A stretch of 64,000 nt of DNA from Cylindrotheca closterium. Taxonomy: Eukaryota > Bacillariophyta > Bacillariophyceae > Bacillariales > Bacillariaceae. The position numbers and the translations under genes are program-made. Numbering within the stretch: position 1 is the first letter of the stretch; the number at the start of each line of letters is the position of its first letter. The notes under the pieces are model-generated. The model had not been told where the DNA came from. It did not search any database and saw only the letters and a list, made by a program, of their open reading frames with translations. Below, piece by piece: positions 1 through 11,141 of this stretch. The DNA is taken from the NCBI GenBank assembly GCA_933822405.4, contig CAKOGP040001914.1, positions 233,876-297,875 on the forward strand. Direction: 5' to 3'.

Positions 1-1406
1 GCAGTATCATCGTAGATAGTAACAGCCTCAAGATATCCAATGACATGAGTGCAGCATAATACTTTTGCGTGAGATCTGATTTCTGCTCGAAGCTCTTGCC
101 ACCAAGAGTCTCTCGTTTCCTGATCGGAAAGCTTTGACGCCAGGTTTCCGAGATACTTGATGCTCCTTGCTGTCACGAGACCACCGATTCGGACACGAAC
201 ACGAGGATCGAAGTCCGTCATGGTGAGAAGCTCGACTTCATCATCATCCTGATCTTCTGGTGGATTTAGGTTGAACCTTGTTGAGGAAGCTACACGATTG
301 TGACCTTCTGGCATTGGTCTAGGAAGAGGAGGCCTGGAATCTTCACGTTCGCTGTCTGTATGCGGTGCTAGCGATGACATTGACTGAGGTCTTGCCTGAA
401 TCCGTTCAATCCTCACGCAAGTACCATAGGATCGTGCCTGAAGCAGTGTTCTTAGCGACAATTTATATAAAGTTGCAGTTGTAGATATTCGGTACCTGTA
501 TTCATTGACTTACCACAATTCCAGAATCTCCTTCCATGTCAAAATTCTGATGATATCCAAGAACAGCATTGCCACCTGGAAGCAACAAAGTCAGACCCGA
601 ATGTGACTTTGAATCATTGCTACAAACTGAAATTATGTTCACATACCTCGCTCCAGAACTGTTTTACACATTTTTCTCCTCACACTGGCATCAAGAAGGT
701 AGAGCAGAGTTTGCCTTGACTCATGAGAGACTCTGGCACGCCTAAAGTTTTCGCTCCATTTATATTCGACATCATCCGCGGCAATTAATTCTTCCACGAA
801 ACCAAATACATGGGTTACTTCAAACCCTGACGCCGAGTCCAATGTCGAGATATGCAACAGTTGTACCCCCGCAGAGCTATCTCGAAATGGATTCTCATCT
901 CCAATGAAGTTGAGCTTGACCGACAAATTCAATTCTCCTGTGATCCCCCCAAGGGTATCATACACAGGGAACCAACCATCAATCTTGGACTCCCCATTTT
1001 CATCATCATATCGAATAGCTGTTTGGGTGAGCAAAGGATTCAAATCAATATATACCAATCCAATCAATTCGTCTTGACCAATAGAATCAGAGTGACAAAC
1101 TCGAAAGATGAGCGGCTCGTCTTGAAGCAACTTGTCGTCCACTTCAAATCGACAATCCTCGTCCCAAATCGGATACCTGGACTGTCGACAAATCCTGGTT
1201 CTCGTACTATGAACCTTTTGTTTCCCTTTTCCTTCTTCTTCATCCGCGATATTGTAGTGACCTCCTAAAGTGACGATGACATAGGAGCCAATCAGCGCAC
1301 TGACACTCCGCAGACCACTACTCACTCCCGAACTGAACTTGGAGTGGCTGGAGGATGCGGAAAGATTCCGGCCACCCTTCACGCGGACTTTGACAGTGGA
1401 TGGCAT
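1..1406 (-). CDS. C2CD5 (CDP138)-like C2-domain protein, 3' part cut by window start
   Basis: Three exons are visible: 1406-647, 575-514 and 437 to beyond position 1. The joins keep phase and give GGNAVLGYHQNFDMEGDSG followed by ARSYGTCVRIERIQ, which matches the order of the conserved block in animal C2CD5. Residues 1-160 form a C2 domain (TVKVRVKGGRNL start, DEDCRFEVDDKLLQDEPL, GWFPVYDTLGGITGELNL), then the C2CD5-specific HVFGFVEELI and ARVSHESRQTLLYLLD segments; exon 3 carries SWWQELRAEIRSHAKVLCC and HVIGYLEAV. In animals the family is a calcium- and lipid-binding protein acting in vesicle fusion and glucose-transporter trafficking; the diatom role is not known. The first ATG after the divergent intergenic region is used. 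The C-terminus lies outside the window. Confidence 0.85.
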
Positions 1407-1916
1407 CCCAAATTAGATGGCTGTATCAGAAATAATGGCAAATCAATATGCTGTCTCTCTGGTGATTGGTGTACTGAATGAATCGAGTATGGCGGTAGCT
1501 GATGGCAGATTTGAGATTTGATTTGATAAGATGCGATGCGATATGCACTCATTTTGCGACGATATACAGTGACATACATTATATCTGAAGTGTGCTGATG
1601 CGCAGTTGAAATTTGCGCAGTTGACTAATCCGACGTTTTGTTGGTCGGCCAAGTCAAAGAAATCTCAACAGGAATGAAAAACGGATGTCAAGCCCAATTT
1701 TTTGCGACGTTGGAGTATACTTCCGGGTTGTTTTGTTTCTCCGGCCAAAAATTCAAACTGGCGGGAAGCATTCGTCATTTCTGTCGAGGCCAAATTTGTT
1801 GTGCACAGTTGTTTTCTTGTGATTGCTGAGAGTCACATACAAACACACACACAAGAGCGTGGTAAAAAATAAACCATTGCATACCGTTGGGATCCTACCT
1901 ATTGATAAGAAAGACG
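1407..1916. promoter_or_regulatory. Divergent intergenic region between the C2CD5-like and sulfotransferase-like genes
   Basis: 510 bp separate two genes transcribed away from each other, so both promoters should lie here. Only short open frames without recognisable motifs are present. A GCGCAGTTGA / GCGCAGTTGAC direct repeat lies near 1600-1625. No canonical TATA box could be assigned with confidence. Confidence 0.4.
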
Positions 1917-2986
1917 ATGAAGCTCACCAGCAAAAGCCCCAGCAGGGGGAATTCACCGACACGAGGGTCTCGGGGAGGACTTTGCACTCTGCTATGCTAC
2001 ATGACGTTCTTCGCAGCGTCGGCTTTGGTGTTGACGACTGTGGACTTTTCTCAACTTGCCTCGCTCGATAAGGCACCGAAGAAGGCACCAAAGAAGAAGA
2101 GAAAGATTAAGCAAATCACTGTTCTTGGAGAGCGAAACTCTGGGACTCGATGGACCTACGGGTATGTTTATTTGTTCTGAAGATGTGTGTGTGTCGTGTG
2201 TGTTCGTGATCTGTTGCTTTCAATGATGTCAGTATTTTCTAACTGCAAAATGTTCCATATTCATCTTTCGGACACAGTCACTTGTCTAAGTGCTTTAATC
2301 ATTCCATCCCTGTGACTAGAACATTGACGAGGTACAAGCATTGGTTTCAGGAGCCTGTTTACGACAGATACCCTCATGACACGCTCGTCGTTATGCAATT
2401 CCGTAATCCGTATGATTGGTTCAAGGCCATGCAAAGAGTTCCCCATCACTCTCCGGCACATGTGCAATATCGGGATCATGATAAGTGGAAGCAATTTTTA
2501 ACGACGCCCTGGACCATGGAACGCATTGGACTAGATCGCTGGGACAATCACACGGAACCCTGTCAGCAAAACTTTCAATGGAAGGATCTTATCAGCTGTC
2601 CAGTCTATCCAATTCCAAAGGAAGAAGTCACAGAGCATACTTATTCGAATCACCAACCCTTTTATGAAATGAGAAATGACGGTAGTGGCAAACCATATGA
2701 CAATATTATGGAGTTGAGAACGGACAAGATTCGAAATTTCATGACGGTCAAGGACTATGAAGGTGTCGCAGATGTTTGGATCACGCAGTACGAGTATCTA
2801 TTGACAAAGGGTACCAAGAAATTGGTAGATCAGGTGGCCAAAGAAACTGGAATTAAACCAAAGTGTGAACCATATGAAGGACAGAACCGCAGGTCGAGAG
2901 TGGTGGAGGCAGAGATGGCAGAATTCATTCGAGAAAATCTGGACTGGGAAGTGGAGTCATGGATTGGGTACAAGCCACACAAATAG
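1917..2986 (+). CDS. Sulfotransferase-like type II membrane protein
   Basis: Two exons, 1917-2161 and 2278-2986, join in phase across a 116 bp GT..AG intron to give about 317 residues. A Ser/Arg-rich cytosolic head is followed by one hydrophobic segment (about residues 21-41, CTLLCYMTFFAASALVL), a basic linker, then GERNSGTRWTYGHLSK, which resembles the 5'-phosphosulfate loop of PAPS-dependent sulfotransferases. VVMQFRNPYDWFKAM resembles the 3'-phosphate-binding region with its conserved Arg and Asn/Ser-Pro. It is probably a Golgi enzyme transferring sulfate from PAPS to a glycan or small acceptor; the acceptor cannot be read from sequence. An in-frame ATG at 1887 would add ten residues ahead of the basic head. 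The interruption falls just after the cofactor loop. Confidence 0.75.
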
Positions 2987-3275
2987 ACGAGCAAGCAAAT
3001 ATGATTGTAAATGCTTGTGAATATAAGCTCATACATTTTTTAATATTAAAATATATTATTGACAGTAGTCCTATTGTTTTGCTTAGAAGATGAACATGAA
3101 TACTGCTGAAATCTAAAGTCAAGTGACGATTCTAATTGAGGCACTGAGAATTGCTCTTTTTCACGTTCCGATGGTGATGTCTCTCCAATTCGAATGTTGC
3201 AGTTGGGATTGACTCCATCCTTTTTTTTGTCACTTGCTGGTTTGTCAATAATTGATCAAATGCACTCACTATACA

Positions 3276-3788
3276 CTATACCTGTCCTTTCAATTCTTGA
3301 TTGACGTACGCCAAGACTCTGCGCATATCTACGGCTCTTGCTGACAACTCTGCAATGGCAGGATCATCTGCGCCGAGTTCCTGCAACTTTTCTGTTGTTG
3401 CAATGAGTTGGTCCATCTTGCCGTCAAGCTTTTGAGACAAAATGTCAAAGCTGGCCACCAAAGCAACCAAATCTGGACTCATGTTGGTAGGACCCGCACT
3501 CATGTCGGGAGCAATTTTGCGACTGTGGCTATCGGCAGCCTCCAACTCCTCCACAATATCCCAGGCAACCTTGCATTCTTGGCCCGCTGGGTTCATTGCA
3601 CAAATCCTTTGTGCCTCGGCGATTGCCTCTTCAACACTCGAATACATGTTGAGGTTGGTGCTCGAAGAAGGTGCCCTATTTTTGGACCGAATCATCGACA
3701 TCGATGATGATGTGGGAGCTTGTACATTGAAGGAACTAGCTGTTTGAAGAAGCCATAGAAAGCTGACTGCGGCTATCGATTTCATCAT
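3276..3788 (-). CDS. CP12-domain protein, plastid-targeted, lacking the second Cys pair
   Basis: 170 residues. The N-terminus is a signal peptide (FLWLLQTASSF) ending in a Phe-containing junction of the diatom plastid-import type. The core ICAMNPAGQECKVAWDIVEE (C63, C72, then ELEAA) is the N-terminal Cys pair plus AWD-VEEL signature of CP12, the small disordered linker that bridges GAPDH and phosphoribulokinase and switches the Calvin cycle off in the dark. The usual second pair (C-x-P-x-C near the C-terminus) that binds GAPDH is absent; instead there is a predicted helical tail (DILSQKLDGKMDQLIATTEK). It may bind only one partner or have another redox role. No intron is needed. An alternative start is the next codon, also Met. 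It sits close to the 3' end of the nucleoporin gene, on the same strand. Confidence 0.78.
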   Translation of the reverse strand: MMKSIAAVSFLWLLQTASSFNVQAPTSSSMSMIRSKNRAPSSSTNLNMYSSVEEAIAEAQRICAMNPAGQECKVAWDIVEELEAADSHSRKIAPDMSAGPTNMSPDLVALVASFDILSQKLDGKMDQLIATTEKLQELGADDPAIAELSARAVDMRRVLAYVNQELKGQV

Positions 3789-3951
3789 GTTTTATGTTAT
3801 TGTTCGGAAAAAGATTTTATGATTTGCAATGTTGACTTCAATGTTCTTTCACTGCTTGTCCTCATGTGCGTACGCGTACGTATGCGAGTCGAAAATCTGC
3901 GAAGTCTTAGTTTTTTACAATTCGTACTACCGTTATGATAATCTAAAGTAT

Positions 3952-6900
3952 CTATCCTCGGAATGCACTCTTGTATCCCCGAGAGCGACCAAGGTTTCCA
4001 GAATACCAGTTAGTCTCCCCAAAAGATCTCTTTTGCGGCTTTTGCTCGTGCTCCTTAATAGCTTTCAAACATCGCTCCATCTCCTGTCTAACCTGTGGTC
4101 GGATAGCATCCCACGCAGGACCTTGAATTAAATCCTTGAGTCTACCCTGTTGCATATGCGCCGATGAGATAGGCACATTCGTATCCAGAACAGATAAAAC
4201 TTCGGGGTCAGCAAACATCTCATATATTTGAAAGTCAAGTTGTGATTTTTCTGCCTTCGGCATGTTCAAATCACTTTCAATTTCTGCGTGGATCGAAAGT
4301 TCGGCAGCGAGAAGAGCAACGGTTTGCTCCGCGATTCGTATCACATTCTTGGTGTGTGCTGGTCCATCCGGCAATTTGCTTTCACGTAGTGACACAAACT
4401 TTTGATGGCACCAACGGAGCACCAGGATTAAATGGCCAACACTCAATGATGGTGATCCCTTTTCGAGCGATTCGATTGTGTCTGGCGCTGGCAAGTATGC
4501 TGTGGCGACCTTTCGCATAGATACATCCTCTATACCAGCAAGCTGCCTAGCTCGTACGGCCTCAACTTCTCCAGTAGCCACATCGCCATCGCCCCGAATA
4601 ACCTTGACAGTCCAAGTTCGATTCAAAGTATCTCCACTGCAAACGCGTCCGAACCGTAGGTCGTCAAAAGTTTCAGAAGTGCCATCAACAAGGAGGCTTT
4701 CACCACAAGATGTTCTGTAACCAATTACGACACCATTTTGCACAAGGTTCATCACGTCGAGCTGCATGACTTCCCGTTCAGAGAAAACCTTGAAAGAGTG
4801 CGAGACGGGATGGGTTTTCCAGACTGTGGAAACTGCTTGCGACAGACACTGAGATGCTACCCGTTCCATTCTCATGGCATAATCACTCGTGACAGACAAT
4901 CGACACGCTTGTTCCAGGGGCTCGTCGTTCTTTCGGTCGAGAGACAAATGACGCAAGCGCGAGGGCACTGTTGAGCCACTTTTGATGTCCATACCTGTAA
5001 CTCTCTTGCAACATCTGGCAGCAAAGTGAGAAAACTTGTATGCTTCATGCTTTGCATCCTGCAAACGCCCCCCGGAAAGCAATGGATGTCGAGCTTTATT
5101 ATCATTTGGGCCAGAGCTATGTTCGATAAGGTCCGGGTCCATTGACTCGTGCTCTTCCAAACCACGGAAAAGCTCTCGCGCCGTTCCAGCAGCTCCAAGA
5201 AGTTTGCTAATGTTCACAATCACGGCCTTTGCCCATTCGATGAGTTCCTCACACATGGAACTGCTTGTGTGGAAGAAAGCATCGCGATGGTCTCGTTTGA
5301 AAAGCTCGGAAGCAAGCGCAAAGATTTGTGTAGCTTCGAGCAACATGTTGCCAGTGAGTTCCGAACCACATGACTTCAGACACGAAAGAATAGCAACTCG
5401 GTGAATCTCAAGAAATTCTACTGATGCGCTGAAGAAATGTTTCCCAATCGATTCGGTACCCTGGATATTTAGGCATCTCGTAGAAGATCTCAGGGATGTT
5501 TGCAAAACCTTCATTGAAGTCAACCAGATTGAATGCAGCGGGTCGCTCCTGTAGAGCTGCAACGAGCCAGGCAAAATAGAACTTCTGTTTGAAGCTGCGG
5601 CTTCTCGAGAAAGGACATAACCTCGAGGAGGTGCATTTCGCGCATTCTGTGTCCAAGCCCGTCCTACGTATTGGAAGAGTGGGTTCCTCGTGACAAACTG
5701 CGACAATTGTGTGCCAATGAAAATCGAAAGCATGTCCGCGTTGTCTGTTTCAGCTACGGAGTAGAGGAGATTCAGAACTGATTGAACAACGACAAGACTG
5801 TCAATTTCGGTAGACGAAGGTCCCCTTGTCCCGTAGACTTCGTCGCCTTCAGAAGAGAGAATCGAGCTTGCGGCTGCATTTGAAGCTTGCATCCCATGGT
5901 CAATGATTTCTTTCAGAGCATCATACTCCACCAATGTTTTCGAAACAAGCTTGAAGTACGAAGCGTCACTCATTTGTGATCCATGCCCTTTGGCAACAAG
6001 TATTGTGAAAAGGGAGATGCAACATCGAAGTGTTTCTCTGTTGTCTCCTTTCCTTTGATCTGTAACAAGAGGATCGCTAGCAGCTTCTTGCAGAACCTTT
6101 CCTAGAACCCTCAAAACAGTACTGGCTACTCGACAAAGTGAAGTGCACACATCCCTTTCTCGCTTCAGCTGCCCACGAGATAGAGTCGCCCGGGCACCCA
6201 AAACGCTGTCAAGCAGTATTGCAGCAGCAAGAAGGGGCCTTTCCAAAGTGCAACACATCTTGTTTCGCAAAAAAGATTAGTGCCATAAAAGGAAAGAAAG
6301 GGACAGAATTTCATTTCAACATACCTCAAGACTCCCTGTTGCAAAGGCACCAGCACGTGATACTGAGACCATCGTATGTACCATCTCGCTAGTTTTCGCC
6401 AAAAGTTCGAGGAAGTCCAAAATATCGTCGTTGTCCAGAAGCCCTGGTGCCGCTTCATCTTGAAAAGCCATCTCCAGCAAGAAGAGAAACAACTCTGCCA
6501 GCGCCTTCGCCATTTGATTGCCACTTGTCTGCATGAAGTCTTCTGAAACTTCAACCTGTGCTTCATTGATAGCTGCAATATTTAGGTGTAATGCTTGCAA
6601 GGTATCTTTTGCCAAAACCACCAATCTCTCCGAGTTTGCATTGGAGCTGTTTGCTCGCGCATTTTCTTCATCGTAGAAAAGAACAAGAGACTCCGCAAGT
6701 CGTTTCCAAGATGAAATTAATCGCAGGTCGCAAACTGCAAATTGATGAGTAACGGAAAGGCGGGACAGAATGCGCTCAATTTCATCATCTTCTTGTTGAG
6801 ATATCTCCGATAGCCACTTCGTCGCTGCTCCAACATCAAACGTGTTCTCAAGAACATAAGCATCGTGCGAAGACTGCCATGTTGCCGTTGTGGGAAAGCA

Positions 6901-9900
6901 GTCTAGCAGCACTGTTGGTCTTGTCAGGCACTGTAGCCTGTCGAAACCCATTGAGCCAAAATGCATTGTGCTGACGGCAGCATACTTGAATCCATTGAAG
7001 CCTGTAAACCTTTGGGGCTGGAAGAAACTTCCCTTCATAGCTGCTTCTAGGGCTGGATTTCGATTCTCGCGACTGCATCGATAATACGCAACTTCTGTGG
7101 CCAGTATGTCCAAGGACCTTGACATGAACGTTGTCAGTGCGCACCTGGCATATTCCGACTCTGTAGATGGCGGGATCTTTGATTCAATATCGTTCGCACT
7201 TGAGTATTCCATTACAGCTGTCAAAAGATCAGTGACAAATGAAGCCTCCTCATCCACTAGCTCCCCTAGCCGCGCACTAGCCGAGCCTGAAGGGCCTGGA
7301 GTCATGGACCGAGCTGATGTCCACACCGCCGACAGAGCTGTTACCGCTCCTGCGGCCAGCCTCATTTGTAACATTGCAGAGTTGCTATTCAAAACTTCTG
7401 CCGCGCTCTCGTCTGGAAGTCCTAGCAGACCACGGACCTTGGACGCCATTTTGGTGAGAGCAGGCAAAAGTGGAGTTCCTTCCATATGAAGCATCTTGTC
7501 AGCAATTGCCGGGCTCGCCTCGATACATGCACATAACAATCTCAAGCCAAGCAACCCATGAAGTACCGCAGTGTTGTCACTGCCCGTGAGAGTAGACTTG
7601 TCAGCCAGCTGATTGGCTGTGCTTATTGAGTTTGAAATCAGTTTTGGGAGTCTCTCAGAATTGTGAACTGCACGAAAAACAACGGATGCACCTTCCGAGT
7701 CGATGGAGCTTGACTGCCGAGCATGAACAATGCACGCGTGGAGGACATCCAAGGAAACGATTGTTGGAATCGCAGAAGCTGTCGTGCTGTCGTCTCCTGG
7801 ATCTGCGAAATAGGCCAAGACCAAGTCGAAATTCGGTATACCCGCTGATTCCCACGAAGCTGAAAAGGTGCTGTTCTCTCGACAAGGATATGGACATGTT
7901 GCACGGCTGGTGAGAATCCCATATGGGCTCAATTGGCTGATCAACTCGAAACCTGACTGCACCAACGTGGAATCACTTCCTTGAGTTCGGTCAGTGACAA
8001 TGTCGTCAACATGCAATGACCACATTGACAGCAGCTGCATAGCAGATTCCGCAACTCGCAATGGAGCTAGCCTGTCGGTTGTTGTTCCCGTCCAATTTTT
8101 CTGTTGTAGACCTTCCAGGTCCAAATCCTTCCCACAGAATTCTGAAATGGCATCCAGCAGCAGCTTTTTGCCGCGCACTACGTCGCTATCTTGCCCATTA
8201 TTTTTGGAAGCAACGAATTGCCACTTTCCAAAACTCTTTTCACCTTCCGACTTGGTTTCCAATACTTCCGTTCCAATCTCACCACTTTCCAGCGCATCCC
8301 AAAGACGTGCTGCAATGCCTAGTGACACGGGAGCGACAGCATAGTGTGCAATGGCTTCTCCCAAACTCACGCTGGTTGCCAAAGTATTGATGAGTGAATC
8401 CCTCACATCGTATGCTGCGGACTTGACTGCGGGAGACGGATGCAGTTCCATCACCGCTCGAATAAGACTCAAGAATCGAGCAAAGGCACGAAGTACTACT
8501 TCTGCAGTCTCGTAGCAGACTTCCACTTCACCGATCGACGAGGCTGAAGTTGACATGTATGGAATCAACGCAGTACCGGAGGACAAGATTCCTTCTCCCA
8601 CAACTTGCAAGAAGGCAGTTGCGTCATTATCCTGGAACGAATCACAAAATACCACCGAAGTCATTTGCTCAATGAATCCCGCAAGGACCGTTGCAGCTGC
8701 ATTGGTTGTCCCCGTTCCTGGTTCCAAGAAAGTAGCGAGTACTGATTTCTGCCGTTGCGATGGCATGCACTGCCGTGCCAATTGCATGGCCCATCTTTGG
8801 GATGCGCCATCTAGTAGGGATGCCATCAACTGAAGAACGGGGTCAATCACTTTTGGATCATTGGTGGAAATCGCAATTCTCGTGAGCACCCGAGGACCAT
8901 CAACCATGACTTGGTTTCCTTGCGTATCTTCCATAGAAAGTCTTAGTTTCTCCAACGAGGCCTTCGATGGACCTGTTTTCGAAAGATTCACTAGAGCATT
9001 CAGCACAATCGTCCGGCTAGAAATGTATTCTTCCGACCCTGCCACCGCCTCCGGCAAATAGCAAGCCAAGAGAGCAGAACGAATGAGCCCATCGTCCAAA
9101 ATGTCAAGTGTGGCTTCGACAATGTCCGGACTATGGCACAGTGATGCCAGTAGTTGAAAGAATGGTGCCACTGCTGGCAACAACACTTCACTCGAAATGT
9201 CTTTTTGCTGGTAAGCAGCAAGAGCCCGATTGGCAAGGCCGTGTGCGGCATGGAACAAGTCACACATGGGCAGTGGCATCTCTGGTGGATTCGATGAAAT
9301 GAAGTCTTGCCATAGTGACCAAAATTCTTCTGCCAAGACAGGGTTGGCCTGATAAAGATAGCTGGCCAAATTGCAGAGCATTCCAAGGTTTTCAGTGGAT
9401 TCGGTAGACAAGATATTAGGAAAGGCCAAAATGGAAGACACCACGACCTCACGAGCGATGCTTGTGTACAGCACGATATCTGCCGGAGTATTGATTTCCG
9501 TATCCGCCTCTAGCAGCATTGGAGAGGATTTTGGATTAGAGAGCTGCCAGTCGTAAAATTGGAATAGCTCGCCCTGAGGAGTTGAACTTGGAGCCAAATC
9601 GCTCTCCACCAGATTCGAAATGGCTTCATTGAGGTATTCAAATCCCCATTCATTGGCAATGGTGACAATCTCAGCTCCTGATGCTTGAAAGGTTCTCCAA
9701 TAGGGTTGTGAATCATCGGCTGTACTTGATTTGGCGAGCGAATCGTAGGCCAATCGAAGAAGCAGTCCAAAGGACAGCAATGCCAAGGATTGAGGACCCT
9801 GTAGATTGGTGACCTCGCTTGAGGAATCTAACAATATTGTCTTGAGAGCTTCCGTTTCCATTTGTATTCTATTACTGGAAGCTTCCAGTAACATTGGATG

Positions 9901-10869
9901 TTGCGAGGCCCATAGAATTTGATTGTCAGGCTGAAATGCCCGCCAGAGTTGCATGGATTCGGCACAAATGAGGCCCGCCAAATGGGGCAAGCGCTCTTCC
10001 TTGCTTTCAAACATTCCACAAGCCTGAAAAGCTTGGACTAAGATGCACAGATCGGGGCGATGAATTCCACCCTTGATCCGGTGGTACAACAAGACTAGCA
10101 AAGCTTCCATGGCTTGAACTCTTTCCCGATTAGTCCGCAGTCTTGTTTCTTCTAGCAGTGATGCCGCTATTGAGTTGTAGGCGGAAGATCCTGATGTAGT
10201 CTTGAAAGTTAGATCGTGGCAGGGCGACATCTGATCTCGTGTAGGCAGTACCAATGGCGTGCAGGCAATAGTCAGCAATCTTCGAAACAAGCCCCGTTGT
10301 CGCGATTCGTCTTCAAATGTTTCATCCAGACTATCTAATACTTTGGATGCAGGTTCCGAGGCAGGCTTTTCGTCGTCCTGTTCTACTTGCAAGCACTCGG
10401 TCAAGATCTGCAATCGGATCAATCGTTGTTGAGAGTGATATGCTACACATTTGAGGAAAAAGTCACTAGTTCCCAGCAGTGCTGGCAGCAGTTTCTCGTT
10501 CTTGTATAGCTTTTGGACAATTCCTCTGGTGACTTCAATCGCTCTTGTCTTGGAGATTTGAAGCAGCGCACAAAGAGCAGCAATGTGTTTTTTGCCCTCA
10601 TCCGTTTCCAACCGATCATCTTTCGTGGCCGATGCTGCGGCTGTTGGCGCTTCTGGAAGTGCCGTAGATGCATATCGAAAGTTTCTGTTAAGTCCTTTTA
10701 CTAGTTCATCCCAGTACTGATTGCCTTCTTTTACGGCAAAGTCTTCTTCGAGGCGCTTTTGAAAGCCATCGAGACGTTTAGCATCAACATCACCAGTCTT
10801 TATGAGCAGTGTCAGCGTTTCCTCATCGTCGCATTGCAATGGCGGCACTGACGATGGCGTTAGCGCCAT
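3952..10869 (-). CDS. Nup188/Nup205-type giant scaffold nucleoporin (tentative)
   Basis: Exon 1 is 10869-6325 and exon 2 is 6258-3952, joined in phase 0 by a 66 bp intron, giving about 2,283 residues of almost purely helical sequence. The N-terminal region (residues about 75-165: ALCALLQISKTRAIEVTRG, LLGTSDFFLKCVAYHSQQR) follows the pattern of the Nup188 N-terminus, where short helices alternate with a conserved tyrosine-rich stretch. A beta-rich insertion around residues 2020-2095 (GVVIGYRTSCGESLLVDGTS, LNRTWTVKVIRGDGD) interrupts the helices, in a position unlike the SH3-like insertion known from fungal Nup188. These nucleoporins build the inner ring of the nuclear pore. Length fits the large inner-ring Nups; choice between Nup188 and Nup205/192 is not secure, and another HEAT/ARM-like protein is possible. 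Confidence 0.55.
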
Positions 10870-11141
10870 ATTTATATTCTATTATGACGAACAGTCTGTC
10901 TATTGTGATGAAAGGACAGGAGCCGTAGGGACTTCAGTGATCAATGGCTTGTTTGATTGCTATATATTATCGGCGCATCCTCAGATTTCATCTCATTCGC
11001 AGCCATTTCAAAAAATGCACGGTCGACGACCGGACGAACCAATGCTATTTTTTTATTTTCAATCAAAAAGTAAAGAAACACTCCCTAAGTTTTTACTACC
11101 GGTACGTTTTGCTGCACTAATATTTGTTTCATCCTCAACGC

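Noticed and set aside
852..1268. 138-codon plus-strand frame opposite the C2CD5-like exon
   Set aside because: The minus strand encodes a clear C2 domain here; the plus-strand frame shows no motif and is a shadow.
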